This document shows positions 17,569 through 24,895 of a stretch of 47,255 nt of DNA, one piece after another. The DNA lies in IMG/VR virus record IMGVR_UViG_3300020213_000043, positions 1-47,255 of that record, one strand, 5' to 3'. Both the position numbers and the translations under genes were made by a program. Origin of the DNA: a virus. Numbering within the stretch: position 1 is the stretch's first letter; every line of letters begins with the position of its first letter. The notes under the pieces are model-generated. The model did no database searches, had not been told where the DNA came from, and worked only from the letters and a program-made list of their open reading frames with translations.

Positions 17569-18094
17569 AGTCTATAATTACAGCACTGTAATACTGGGAA
17601 AAGTTAGCCATGCATACCGATGGAGATTTCTTTGAACCCGGATAGATATCTAAATTTACCTTTGATGATTCTGCACGGATCATCACTATCTCATTAGTGG
17701 CTAGTAGCTGGTAAGAATCAGGAGGCATATCATATATAATAACAGTGCTGTATAACCCGGCTGATGATTCGTATTGACTAATTTTTCTGGTCAATGACTG
17801 CCCTGTTATAATCTCACCATTTGCCAGCTTGATCATGAGTTTGTCCTCTGTGTCGATGGAGAGTAGCCGGTCTGTGTAAAATATAGCGCATAGATAGGTG
17901 ATACCCTGAGCCGTTGCCAGACGAATGTCTAATCCTACAGTACTGTTTATTTTTGTGGAAAACCTAAAAACAGAGGTGCCGATGGTGGTGTCTCCGGTCA
18001 TTTCGTCCACATCAATCTCAATTTTAAAATCATTCTTTTGGCTGATCAGCGTCATTGCCAAAAAGAGAAGGGGCAGTAAGAGTAGTTTTTTCAT
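17567..18094 (-). CDS. Secreted protein on the minus strand, possible moron
   Basis: 175 residues with a signal peptide (MKKLLLLPLLFLAMTLISQ) and no lipobox Cys. The mature part is a small alpha/beta domain with few distinguishing features. It is the only minus-strand gene in the left 38 kb, flanked by a terminator and by the early promoter region, with its own host-type promoter (TATTTTTG at 18107-18100). That layout is typical of morons expressed independently of the phage programme, such as surface modifiers. Start ATG at 18094 lies only 6 bases past the -7 box, so its mRNA should be nearly leaderless. Confidence 0.6.
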   Translation of the reverse strand: MKKLLLLPLLFLAMTLISQKNDFKIEIDVDEMTGDTTIGTSVFRFSTKINSTVGLDIRLATAQGITYLCAIFYTDRLLSIDTEDKLMIKLANGEIITGQSLTRKISQYESSAGLYSTVIIYDMPPDSYQLLATNEIVMIRAESSKVNLDIYPGSKKSPSVCMANFSQYYSAVIID

Positions 18095-18099
18095 ATAGC

Positions 18100-18107
18100 A
18101 AAAATAG
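18100..18107 (-). promoter_or_regulatory. Host-type -7 box for the minus-strand gene
   Basis: TATTTTTG on the minus strand is a perfect match to TAnnTTTG. A TTG lies about 22 bases further upstream as a possible -33 element. Confidence 0.6.
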
Positions 18108-18206
18108 GTTATAACTAGCCATTATGCGCCAATTTGATTATAATTACCTGAAACGTTAAAGTTTTCTTAAATGTTTACAATACATGCACACCATCCGTAT
18201 ATATGC

Positions 18207-18214
18207 TATATTTG
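18207..18214 (+). promoter_or_regulatory. Early promoter -7 box
   Basis: TATATTTG fits the TAnnTTTG consensus and lies 22 bp upstream of the first early gene. No convincing -33 TTTG is seen. There is no late palindrome, as expected for a promoter read by unmodified host polymerase. It faces the minus-strand promoter at 18107. Confidence 0.6.
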
Positions 18215-18236
18215 CAGCAACAACAACAAAATTACA

Positions 18237-18431
18237 ATGAACAACAAGGACTTGGCAAAAATAGAGGGGTCATTGCCACGCGGTGGCAAGTGGAGGCTTT
18301 CCCAGATATTGGGATGTGACCCGTCTAAGATTACAAAAGCTTTTGCAGGCATGGTAAGAGATCCGGTTTTTTTGGGAAAGCTAAAACAGGCAGCTTTGAA
18401 AATAGCGGACGAATATAAGCCTTTGGTATAA
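18237..18431 (+). CDS. Small DNA-binding-like protein, first early gene
   Basis: 64 residues from ATG 18237, which has the A-rich start context common to the early genes; a longer frame from 18171 would start upstream of the promoter. GSLPRGGKWRLSQILGCDPSKITKAFAGMVRDP reads as a short helix-turn-helix (QILG-x-x-x-SKITKAFAG), followed by LKQAALKIADEY. Similar small proteins in Bacteroidota phages act as regulators. As the first early gene it could control the divergent promoters at 18100 and 18207. Confidence 0.55.
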   Translation: MNNKDLAKIEGSLPRGGKWRLSQILGCDPSKITKAFAGMVRDPVFLGKLKQAALKIADEYKPLV

Positions 18432-18465
18432 TAATAATAATATCTCTCATCTCAAAATCAAAATC

Positions 18466-18879
18466 ATGGAAGACATTTTTGAAAAATTAGCACACACGCT
18501 GAAGCCCATTGAGACCACCTACAAGAAAGTCACTGGGCAGATAAAGGACCGGGTGGTAGGTCTTAGCTTCGAAACAACGATTGACAAGATCATAGTGATC
18601 CTTGAAATATCCGGCTACCAGACAGGCGGGGTGATTACATCAACTGATGTGATCATCATTGAACACAATGATTTTCAGGAGTGGCTGCAGGAGAATGAAA
18701 AGATGCAAATCGACTTGGGCGAATTTGAGGACCCGACTACCTTCTACCTATCCTATGCTGAGTACATGATGGAGCATGTCGACAAAGAGACAATAGCACT
18801 TTATCTGGTGAGTCAAGATCTGGTCAGCGATGGCTACATATGGACAAGCCCGAAGCCCTCCAAAACATCGACTGTATGA
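18466..18879 (+). CDS. Unknown early protein
   Basis: 137 residues, acidic in the second half, no recognised motif. Starts after the AAAATCATG context shared by early genes; its stop overlaps the next start as ATGA. Confidence 0.5.
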   Translation: MEDIFEKLAHTLKPIETTYKKVTGQIKDRVVGLSFETTIDKIIVILEISGYQTGGVITSTDVIIIEHNDFQEWLQENEKMQIDLGEFEDPTTFYLSYAEYMMEHVDKETIALYLVSQDLVSDGYIWTSPKPSKTSTV

Positions 18880-19169
18880 GGCAAGTATACGAGGTGCCAG
18901 CGGAGGACATGGATCTGATAAAGGAAAATAATGTCTTCATATCCGGAATAAAAAAACGCATAGAGGCAGGCCATGATAAGTGGCTGACCGTTGGAGAGGC
19001 AGCCAAGTACATTAAGAAATCACCGGCCCATCTGAGGGGCAGGTTAAAAGACCTCATTGGCTTTCATAAGGACGGAACCAGAGGCAGCAAATCACCACTA
19101 CTATTTTCAATTGATGCACTTGACACCTATATGTCAAGGCACTACCACCCACCAGTGGAGCAAGAATAA
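18876..19169 (+). CDS. Excisionase/MerR-type helix-turn-helix protein
   Basis: 97 residues from ATG 18876, chosen because it makes the ATGA overlap with the previous stop. Residues about 35-90 (KWLTVGEAAKYIKKSPAHLRGRLKDL, then SPLLFSIDALDTYMSRH) match the small winged HTH_17/excisionase fold: LTVGEAA helix, recognition helix, wing, terminal helix. Probably a DNA-binding regulator. Without an integrase in the window a true excisionase role is unlikely. Confidence 0.65.
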   Translation: MRQVYEVPAEDMDLIKENNVFISGIKKRIEAGHDKWLTVGEAAKYIKKSPAHLRGRLKDLIGFHKDGTRGSKSPLLFSIDALDTYMSRHYHPPVEQE

Positions 19170-19201
19170 CTGTAGACCATTGGAGTGGCTACAATTAAAA
19201 A

Positions 19202-19231
19202 GGAACGCCGGGGTAAAAGTGTCCCGGCTCC
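19202..19231 (+). other. Hairpin in the early operon
   Basis: Stem GCCGGG/CCCGGC (19207-19212 with 19223-19228), extended by GGA/TCC across a small bulge. Only a weak T-tract follows, after seven A, so it may be an attenuator or mRNA-stability hairpin. Confidence 0.5.
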
Positions 19232-19271
19232 TTAAAAAATTATTTTTCTAACAATTTAAATAAACACAATC

Positions 19272-19772
19272 ATGGCAAACAAAAATGAGCAGGCAACCGT
19301 ACCTGATGAAAAAGCGGTAGTGCCAACTAATGGGCACGGAACACAAATTGCAAAAGCATCTGACAAAGTAGAGCGATTCACAACGGTGGATCTGGACACA
19401 GCGGCAGACCTCCCAGATCTTGGATCAGCGCAGGAGTTACCGATTGATCTGATGTCCACATACTGGACTCCTGAAAAAGAGGGAGAGGTGAAAAACCTTT
19501 TCTTTTCAACCATCGAAGAGGCTGAGTTAGTAGACAATGATTCAGGTGAAGTGAAGATGCTCCGTACAGCTTTCTTTTATGAAAAAACAGCGGATGGCAT
19601 TAAGACGATACGGAACGCCTCAAAAAGGCTGGTAGGGGCAATCGAGAGTAGCAGGATAGCACGCGGCACACCTGTGAGGATTACCTATCTGGGCAAGAAA
19701 AAGAATGTTAATAACGCTTTCAAAAGCGATGACTGGACTATCAAGCCATTACTGATTGCAGTTAAAGGCTAA
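19272..19772 (+). CDS. ssDNA-binding candidate (OB-fold-like)
   Basis: 166 residues: a disordered first ~50, then a compact domain with STYWTPEKEGEVKNLFFSTIEEAELVDN, LRTAFFYE and GTPVRITYLGKKKNVNNAFKSDDWTIKPL. The strand order and the terminal RITYLGK-x-W motif look like small phage OB-fold or annealing-associated proteins. It stands alone between hairpins 19202 and 19791 and upstream of the RecE-like nuclease, where an ssDNA-binding or annealing partner would be expected. The function is inferred from context. Confidence 0.4.
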   Translation: MANKNEQATVPDEKAVVPTNGHGTQIAKASDKVERFTTVDLDTAADLPDLGSAQELPIDLMSTYWTPEKEGEVKNLFFSTIEEAELVDNDSGEVKMLRTAFFYEKTADGIKTIRNASKRLVGAIESSRIARGTPVRITYLGKKKNVNNAFKSDDWTIKPLLIAVKG

Positions 19773-19790
19773 CGCCTCCCTGTTTTTTTA

Positions 19791-19823
19791 GGGGCAGGAA
19801 CTGAGATGCCTGCCCCACTTTTT
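19791..19823 (+). terminator. Rho-independent terminator
   Basis: Perfect 8-bp stem GGGGCAGG / CCTGCCCC (19791-19798 with 19809-19816), 10-base loop, then ACTTTTT. Confidence 0.85.
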
Positions 19824-19848
19824 AAAATCATTTTCAAAACACATAATC

Positions 19849-20331
19849 ATGGAAGCAACATTTAAAATAGGCGATACCGTAAGGGTCGTTAAAGAAAACA
19901 TGTGGATACATGTTGGTCAAGAGGGAAGGATCACTGAAATTGATTGCAGAAACAATCGGCCTAGAATGGCTACGCCATTTAATGGGAATTTATGGATGAA
20001 CCCAGACCATCTCGAATTGGTAATCCAACCAATCGACAAAAGCAGCATTAATGAAATGGCCGCAAAGTATCCGGGTGCTAGGGATGCGCTCAAAGAGCTT
20101 TTTCCCGATCATTCTTTTCTGCCTGAATTAATCTCTTTTGCCGGGTCGAGAGCAGAACTTTCTTTTTTATCTAATAAAGTATTTGGTGATGATTGTGCTA
20201 TGCAGGTGACTAATGCATGGGCTGATGATTTTCCAGAATACATAGGCAAGTGTTTTGGCGTGTGCGACATGTACGAAGTATCGCTAAAAAAAGGCATTGA
20301 CTGCACCATCGTTGTAATCACTAAAAAATAA
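19849..20331 (+). CDS. SH3/KOW-like protein, copy 1 of a tandem pair
   Basis: 160 residues. The first ~55 (FKIGDTVRVVKENMWIHVGQEGRITEI ... PDHLELV) look like a KOW/SH3-type barrel. A helical middle contains KYPGARDALKELFPDHSF, and the end reads GIDCTIVVITKK. The next gene is a diverged duplicate in the same order, with the same leader. Function unknown. Confidence 0.6.
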   Translation: MEATFKIGDTVRVVKENMWIHVGQEGRITEIDCRNNRPRMATPFNGNLWMNPDHLELVIQPIDKSSINEMAAKYPGARDALKELFPDHSFLPELISFAGSRAELSFLSNKVFGDDCAMQVTNAWADDFPEYIGKCFGVCDMYEVSLKKGIDCTIVVITKK

Positions 20332-20339
20332 ACATAATC

Positions 20340-20828
20340 ATGGAAGCAAAATTTAAAGTTGGTGACATGGTACGGGTAACAATAGCAAACTGTTGGATAC
20401 CTATTGGACATAAAGCAAGGCTCACTGAAATTAAAGTGGGATGCCTATCACATAGAATGGTTGGGCCAGATTCAACGTATTATTGGATGAGCCCCGACCA
20501 CCTCGAATTGGTAAGCCGACAGATCAACAAAAGCAGAATTGATGAAACCCTTGCCAAGTATCCCGGTGCTGAGGACGCACTAAGAGAGCTTTTTCCAGAT
20601 CATTCGTTTCGGCCTGAATTAATTTCTTTTAATGGGGCTTGGGAAGCACTTGCTAAGGTGTCAGATATGGTATTTGGCGACCCTTTGGCTATGCAAGTAG
20701 CAAAGGGATGGGCTGGTAATTATCCGGAATACCAAGGAAAATGCTTGGGCGTGGCTGGCCGGTTTGATGTGTCACTAGAGGAGGGCATTGACTCGACAAT
20801 CATTGTAATCACTAAAAAGCAAACATAA
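20340..20828 (+). CDS. SH3/KOW-like protein, copy 2 of a tandem pair
   Basis: 162 residues, alignable end to end with the protein at 19849: FKVGDMVRVT, SPDHLELV, KYPGAEDALRELFPDHSF, EGIDSTIIVITKK. The leader AACATAATCATGGAAGCAA is also copied. The divergence is well spread, so the duplication is not very recent. Confidence 0.6.
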   Translation: MEAKFKVGDMVRVTIANCWIPIGHKARLTEIKVGCLSHRMVGPDSTYYWMSPDHLELVSRQINKSRIDETLAKYPGAEDALRELFPDHSFRPELISFNGAWEALAKVSDMVFGDPLAMQVAKGWAGNYPEYQGKCLGVAGRFDVSLEEGIDSTIIVITKKQT

Positions 20829-20830
20829 TC

Positions 20831-21937
20831 ATGGAAGCAACAACATTTGAACCAACAGATGCAGATTTTGATCTGCTTGAAAAAGCACCGGTTAACGAAG
20901 CGTTAGCCACAGATCGGAATCTGATTATAAGGGCATTAAAACTGCACAGCGGAAATATACCAGATGCGCCTAAGATGAAAGTCATTACAGACGAAGGGGT
21001 GACCATACGGGACAGTTTTGAAATGTACCTAACAAATAAAGAATTCTATTCCACGGGGTCGTTTGCAAAACTAGCGCTAGGTACGCCATTAGATTTTCAA
21101 TGGGATATTTCAGAGGGCGTTAAAAAAGAACTGGAGCAGTATAAAGAAAGGTCTCACTTTGACCTTGGTACGTTCCTACACCTAGCAATATTAGAGCCGG
21201 AGCAGTGGGACATGGTAGTGGTAGAGCCGGAAGCATCAAGGGCTAGTCATGATGGATGCGATACGCTTATTGAATTTTGGGAGATGCAGACAGCCAGAGT
21301 GCCAGGATATAACATAGGCGCAGATATTAAGCTGGACCAAAAAAAGAACTACATAGACAAACTGAAAGTTGAATCTGGCAAAGCATGTATCACCGCAAAA
21401 GATGCGCTGATAATTAAAGTGCTGAAAGAAAGGTGGATGGATTACATGGGCGGCGCATGGTACTACATTCTGGAAAAAGCAATTAAGGAGGTGTCCATGT
21501 ATGCTAATGAGTATAATGGTTTACCGATGCGCATACGTCCGGACGGACTGCTTTTTGAAAACCAAATCGGAGTGAATGCTATAGTCTCTGTAAAGACAAC
21601 GTCTGCAAAAACGATACGGCAGTTTGTGAACCAGTGCGTTCAGCTGGGGTACAACATCAAAGAGGCTGCATATCAGGACATAGCCTCGCATGTCTCAGAA
21701 TACACATTCAACAATACCATATCTGTAATATTCCAGACCGTTGAGCCCTTCAATGTAGGGGTTTTTATTTGGAACAAAGACGATATAGCCATTGGACGCG
21801 GCATGTTCAATGATGCACATCAAGAGGCTATCCAATGTATCAAATCAAATTCATTTCCCGGATGGGAGGAGTTAGCAGACGATGGGGGGATGATTGAATT
21901 AGATATGCCCGGATGGGTAGGTGGATCGGGCGAATAA
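20831..21937 (+). CDS. RecE-like PD-(D/E)XK exonuclease
   Basis: 368 residues. FDLGTFLHLAILEPEQW (about 115) is the GTxxHxxxLEP signature of phage RecE/PD-(D/E)XK recombination nucleases. MRIRPDGLLFENQIGVNAIVSVKTTSA holds the catalytic Asp238 and Lys255, followed by QLGYNIKEAAYQDIA. The usual acidic residue two before the Lys is Ser253 here. Such enzymes resect dsDNA ends for phage recombination with an ssDNA-annealing partner. It lies upstream of the helicase/nuclease genes. Confidence 0.75.
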   Translation: MEATTFEPTDADFDLLEKAPVNEALATDRNLIIRALKLHSGNIPDAPKMKVITDEGVTIRDSFEMYLTNKEFYSTGSFAKLALGTPLDFQWDISEGVKKELEQYKERSHFDLGTFLHLAILEPEQWDMVVVEPEASRASHDGCDTLIEFWEMQTARVPGYNIGADIKLDQKKNYIDKLKVESGKACITAKDALIIKVLKERWMDYMGGAWYYILEKAIKEVSMYANEYNGLPMRIRPDGLLFENQIGVNAIVSVKTTSAKTIRQFVNQCVQLGYNIKEAAYQDIASHVSEYTFNNTISVIFQTVEPFNVGVFIWNKDDIAIGRGMFNDAHQEAIQCIKSNSFPGWEELADDGGMIELDMPGWVGGSGE

Positions 21938-21967
21938 TATTTAAATCATATTCAAAAACAAAAATCA

Positions 21968-22159
21968 ATGGAAGCTTTAGAAGAATCAAAGAAATCAGCA
22001 ACCTATGACAAGGCGAGGCTCCTTGAGTTTGCCGCGAAGCATGAGAATATAATGGTCCCGTCATTGAAAACAAAGGAAGCTAATGCAGCCCTTAAAATAG
22101 CACTTGATATGATCCTTGAGGCTATTTATTTAATCAGAAAAAGAGCAGAAGAATTATGA
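21968..22159 (+). CDS. Small helical protein
   Basis: 63 residues, charged and helical (ATYDKARLLEFAAKHENIMVPSL, then KIALDMILEAIYLIRKRAEEL). No family recognised. Its stop overlaps the 24-codon membrane ORF as ATGA. Confidence 0.5.
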   Translation: MEALEESKKSATYDKARLLEFAAKHENIMVPSLKTKEANAALKIALDMILEAIYLIRKRAEEL

Positions 22160-22230
22160 TCACCGACCTGATCATGCTCATCGGAGCATTAGCACTGTTC
22201 GGCCATTGGTTTGACAAAAAGGAAAAATAA
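22156..22230 (+). CDS. 24-residue membrane mini-protein
   Basis: MITDLIMLIGALALFGHWFD then KKEK: one hydrophobic helix with a basic end, starting within an ATGA overlap and ending just before a terminator. Translational coupling and the clean helix support it, although it is very short. Confidence 0.45.
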   Translation: MITDLIMLIGALALFGHWFDKKEK

Positions 22231-22250
22231 GATTCATTCTGTTCAGGTTC

Positions 22251-22282
22251 GAGCCGTGAAGCCATTAGTAGCGGCTCTTTTT
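22251..22282 (+). terminator. Rho-independent terminator
   Basis: GAGCCG / CGGCTC (22251-22256 with 22272-22277), 15-base loop, then TTTTT. Confidence 0.75.
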
Positions 22283-22293
22283 AAAAGACAAAA

Positions 22294-23646
22294 ATGATTG
22301 AGTTAAGAGATTACCAGTTAGACATAGCCAAAAAGGCAGCGCAAAAGCTAACTGAATATAAACTGGCATGCCTCGCAATGGAAGTAAGGACGGGTAAGAC
22401 ATTAACAGCCTTGCATGCCGCTGATTTGTACGGTGCAAAAAGTGTGCTGGTAATGACAAAATTAAAAGCAATCAAATCAATAGAAGGTGATTATGTAGCA
22501 CTGTTGCCGTCCTATAATATTGCCATAATTAATTACGAGCAGATGGACAGAATAAATCCATCAGATTACGATCTTATTATTATTGATGAAATTCAAAACT
22601 TTGGGGCATTCCCAAAGCCATCTGGCAGAATGATTAAGGCCAGAAAAATATGCGCAGGCAAGCCATGTATATTTTTATCAGGCACTTTCTCACCAGAATC
22701 ATACAGCCAGCTTTTTCACGAATTAGCAATATCGTCATTTGGTCCCTATAATTATTTTTTACAAGATAAGAAATGGGGGTTTAAATATGGTTTCTACAGA
22801 TGGGCGAAATCCGGATATGTAGCTATTATTAAAAAGAAAATAAGGGCTGGGCTAGAGGTGGATGATTATTCAAAGGCGAATGGGGATGTTATATGGAAGG
22901 ATATAAAACACCTCTTCATAATGTTCACGCAGGAGGAGGCAGGATTTGAGGCACCAGTTGAGGAGATTTTTTTAAGCGTTGACATGATGCCCGAAACATT
23001 ACGGATTTTAAAAACGATTGAAAATGACAGGATTTACAAAAGCAAAGTCCAGTCATCAGGGCGTGAAATAGTATGCACCGTAAATAGTGGCGCAGACTTG
23101 ATTAATAAAATGGCTCAGGTCTCTAGCGGCACATTGATATTTGATGACGAAAAGACAGGCGCAATCATTGACTGGACAAAGGCGCAATATATCCGTGAGT
23201 ATTTCTTTGGCAAAAAGATCGCAATCTTTTACAGATTCAAAGCCGAATTGACATTATTAAAACAATTCTTCCCAAGTCATACGGAGTCACCGGAAGAATT
23301 TAATTCACGAACTGACCTAACATTTTTGGGACAGGTGCAGTCAGCAAGGGAGGGTGTTAATCTAAGCAGCGCAGATGCGTTAGTGATGTATAACATAGAT
23401 TTCTCAGCCACGTCTTACTTCCAAGCAAGGGCGCGCATACAATCAAAAGAACGTAAAGGATCGGCACCGCTTTACTGGATATTTAGCAAATCAGGAATAG
23501 AAGCTAAAATTTACAAAGCGGTTTCAAACAAAAAGAATTTCACATACTCATATTATAGCCAAAATGTTAGAAAGCAAAATACAGGCAAAGATCAAAAAAG
23601 AATTGGAGATCATGGGGTGGTTGGTGTTGCGGCCAGTAGCCGTTAG
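22294..23646 (+). CDS. SNF2-type superfamily 2 helicase/ATPase
   Basis: 450 residues. RDYQLDIA is the Q-like motif, MEVRTGKT (about 29-36) Walker A, IIIDEIQN (about 96-102) the DExx box, FLSGTF motif III, and QARARIQSKERKG (about 377) motif VI. Layout and length fit short phage SNF2-like helicases that work in replication or recombination. The end overlaps the VRR-NUC gene by 83 bp in another frame, so the last ~25 residues have no conserved features. Confidence 0.85.
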   Translation: MIELRDYQLDIAKKAAQKLTEYKLACLAMEVRTGKTLTALHAADLYGAKSVLVMTKLKAIKSIEGDYVALLPSYNIAIINYEQMDRINPSDYDLIIIDEIQNFGAFPKPSGRMIKARKICAGKPCIFLSGTFSPESYSQLFHELAISSFGPYNYFLQDKKWGFKYGFYRWAKSGYVAIIKKKIRAGLEVDDYSKANGDVIWKDIKHLFIMFTQEEAGFEAPVEEIFLSVDMMPETLRILKTIENDRIYKSKVQSSGREIVCTVNSGADLINKMAQVSSGTLIFDDEKTGAIIDWTKAQYIREYFFGKKIAIFYRFKAELTLLKQFFPSHTESPEEFNSRTDLTFLGQVQSAREGVNLSSADALVMYNIDFSATSYFQARARIQSKERKGSAPLYWIFSKSGIEAKIYKAVSNKKNFTYSYYSQNVRKQNTGKDQKRIGDHGVVGVAASSR

Positions 23647-23842
23647 CATGTCTGGTTACCCTGATTTATGGTGTCTTAAAAGTGGGGTATGTGTCTTTGT
23701 AGAAGTGAAGATGCCAGGACAGAAGCCGACACCACTACAGGAGCACAGGCATAATGAATTGAAGCAGCAAGGCTTCACAACAATCGTTGCCACATCGGTA
23801 GATGACATTAAAAAAATTACAGGCTTGTATACTTTTTTATAA
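23564..23842 (+). CDS. VRR-NUC nuclease
   Basis: 92 residues, the normal size of stand-alone phage VRR-NUC proteins. Catalytic pattern: Glu3 near the start, GYPDLW (Asp34), FVEVKMPGQKPTPLQ with Glu47-x-Lys49 and Gln59. Such nucleases cut branched or structured DNA and often accompany SNF2-type helicases, as here. The start lies inside the helicase gene. Confidence 0.9.
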   Translation: MLESKIQAKIKKELEIMGWLVLRPVAVSMSGYPDLWCLKSGVCVFVEVKMPGQKPTPLQEHRHNELKQQGFTTIVATSVDDIKKITGLYTFL

Positions 23843-23908
23843 GCCCAAACTTTAAGTCCTGCAAAAGTGCAGGCGGTATAACTACTTTTTTCATATTGAT
23901 CTTAGGTC

Positions 23909-23964
23909 ATCCGGGGGCGAAGTCTTCCATGATTGTGCTTAACACCCACAGCCCCCGGATTTTT
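23909..23964 (+). terminator. Long-loop hairpin terminator
   Basis: Perfect 10-bp arms ATCCGGGGGC / GCCCCCGGAT (23909-23918 with 23951-23960), then TTTTAAAA. The 32-base loop is unusually long and could fold further. A smaller hairpin CCTGCA/TGCAGG lies at about 23858-23873 upstream. Confidence 0.65.
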
Positions 23965-24017
23965 AAAATGTAACAATTTTTTTTACCAAAATATATATAA
24001 AAAACACTGATAACCAT

Positions 24018-24410
24018 ATGATAAAAGGACGTAAGCCAAAGGGTGGATTAAAAACGATTAAGCACCCAGCTACATTGCCACTCACTCCAGAGCGGTTTGT
24101 GAACGAAACAATGCACACGGTCAACTACCTGAAAAAGTATCAGGAGAAAGCGGCAAAGCGTATACAATCGCTTAATACAGAGTATGCAAAAAAGTATTCT
24201 CAATATCAGATTGGGCAAGTAATTGATCTACCCGATGGCGCAAAAGATGGGTACACCACTTTTCTGATTGAACATGTACAACCAGAAATAAAACAAGGAG
24301 AGGACAAGGCATCTGTGACAATCACATTTATTCTTTATGGAATTTATAAAGGAGAAGGCAAAGAGGATTTAAAAGGAATCGTTAGACCCGAAGCCGAAAA
24401 ACCGATATGA
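24018..24410 (+). CDS. Unknown protein
   Basis: 130 residues. A basic N-terminus (MIKGRKPKGGLKTIKHP), a helical middle, then a beta-rich half with QIGQVIDLPDGAKDGYTTFLIEHVQP. ATGA overlap with the next gene at 24407. No family recognised. Confidence 0.5.
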   Translation: MIKGRKPKGGLKTIKHPATLPLTPERFVNETMHTVNYLKKYQEKAAKRIQSLNTEYAKKYSQYQIGQVIDLPDGAKDGYTTFLIEHVQPEIKQGEDKASVTITFILYGIYKGEGKEDLKGIVRPEAEKPI

Positions 24411-24592
24411 AAAAGAACAGATATAAGTATGTCTTAAAAGGCGTACACGGAAAAAATAAAGAGTGGACAGGAATATTTGAAACCAAAGAGGCGGCATTAA
24501 AATGGTTTGACGAATGGGGTGATTTCTGGAAAGAGCAAAAAAGAGACCTTGAATTAGTCAAGGTAGGAAAGAATGATATTGAAAGATTTTAA
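24407..24592 (+). CDS. Small charged protein
   Basis: 61 residues, Lys/Trp-rich: YKYVLKGVHGKNKEWTGIFETKEAALKWFDEWGDFW. This resembles small beta-beta-alpha modules, but the function is unknown. Coupled to the gene at 24018. Confidence 0.5.
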   Translation: MKKNRYKYVLKGVHGKNKEWTGIFETKEAALKWFDEWGDFWKEQKRDLELVKVGKNDIERF

Positions 24593-24604
24593 TAAAAAAA
24601 ATAT

Positions 24605-24895
24605 ATGTCCAACACAATTAAACGCCAATCTGTAAGTAAGTACCCGAAATGCTTTTTAATGTCAACAGATGAAGATGGTGAGGCAGTCCATTTCGACATC
24701 CTTTTTGCCGCTATTTTCTACGGAACAGATGCTGTTACCGCTGTTGCTGAGACACGCATAGATATCAGTGTTGGTAAACTACTAGAGAAAGCATTTGAAG
24801 AAATAGATAGGTCGGACGTGCTGATCCACTCACTGGAAGATAAGATAGAAGTGGTGAACAGATTAAGAAAGAAATGTAATCGGTGGATAAGATGA
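24605..24895 (+). CDS. Unknown protein upstream of the methyltransferase
   Basis: 96 residues without recognised motifs; a helical C-terminus (KLLEKAFEEIDRSDVLIHSLEDKIEVVNRLRKK). Its stop overlaps the methyltransferase start as ATGA. Confidence 0.5.
   Translation: MSNTIKRQSVSKYPKCFLMSTDEDGEAVHFDILFAAIFYGTDAVTAVAETRIDISVGKLLEKAFEEIDRSDVLIHSLEDKIEVVNRLRKKCNRWIR

Noticed and set aside
18876-19169. Excisionase working with a phage integrase
   Set aside because: No integrase or recombinase is encoded in the complete genome; the fold is also common in plain regulators.
22240-22265. GGTTCGAGCC resembling a tRNA T-loop
   Set aside because: No cloverleaf can be built around it; the bases belong to a terminator stem at 22251-22282.
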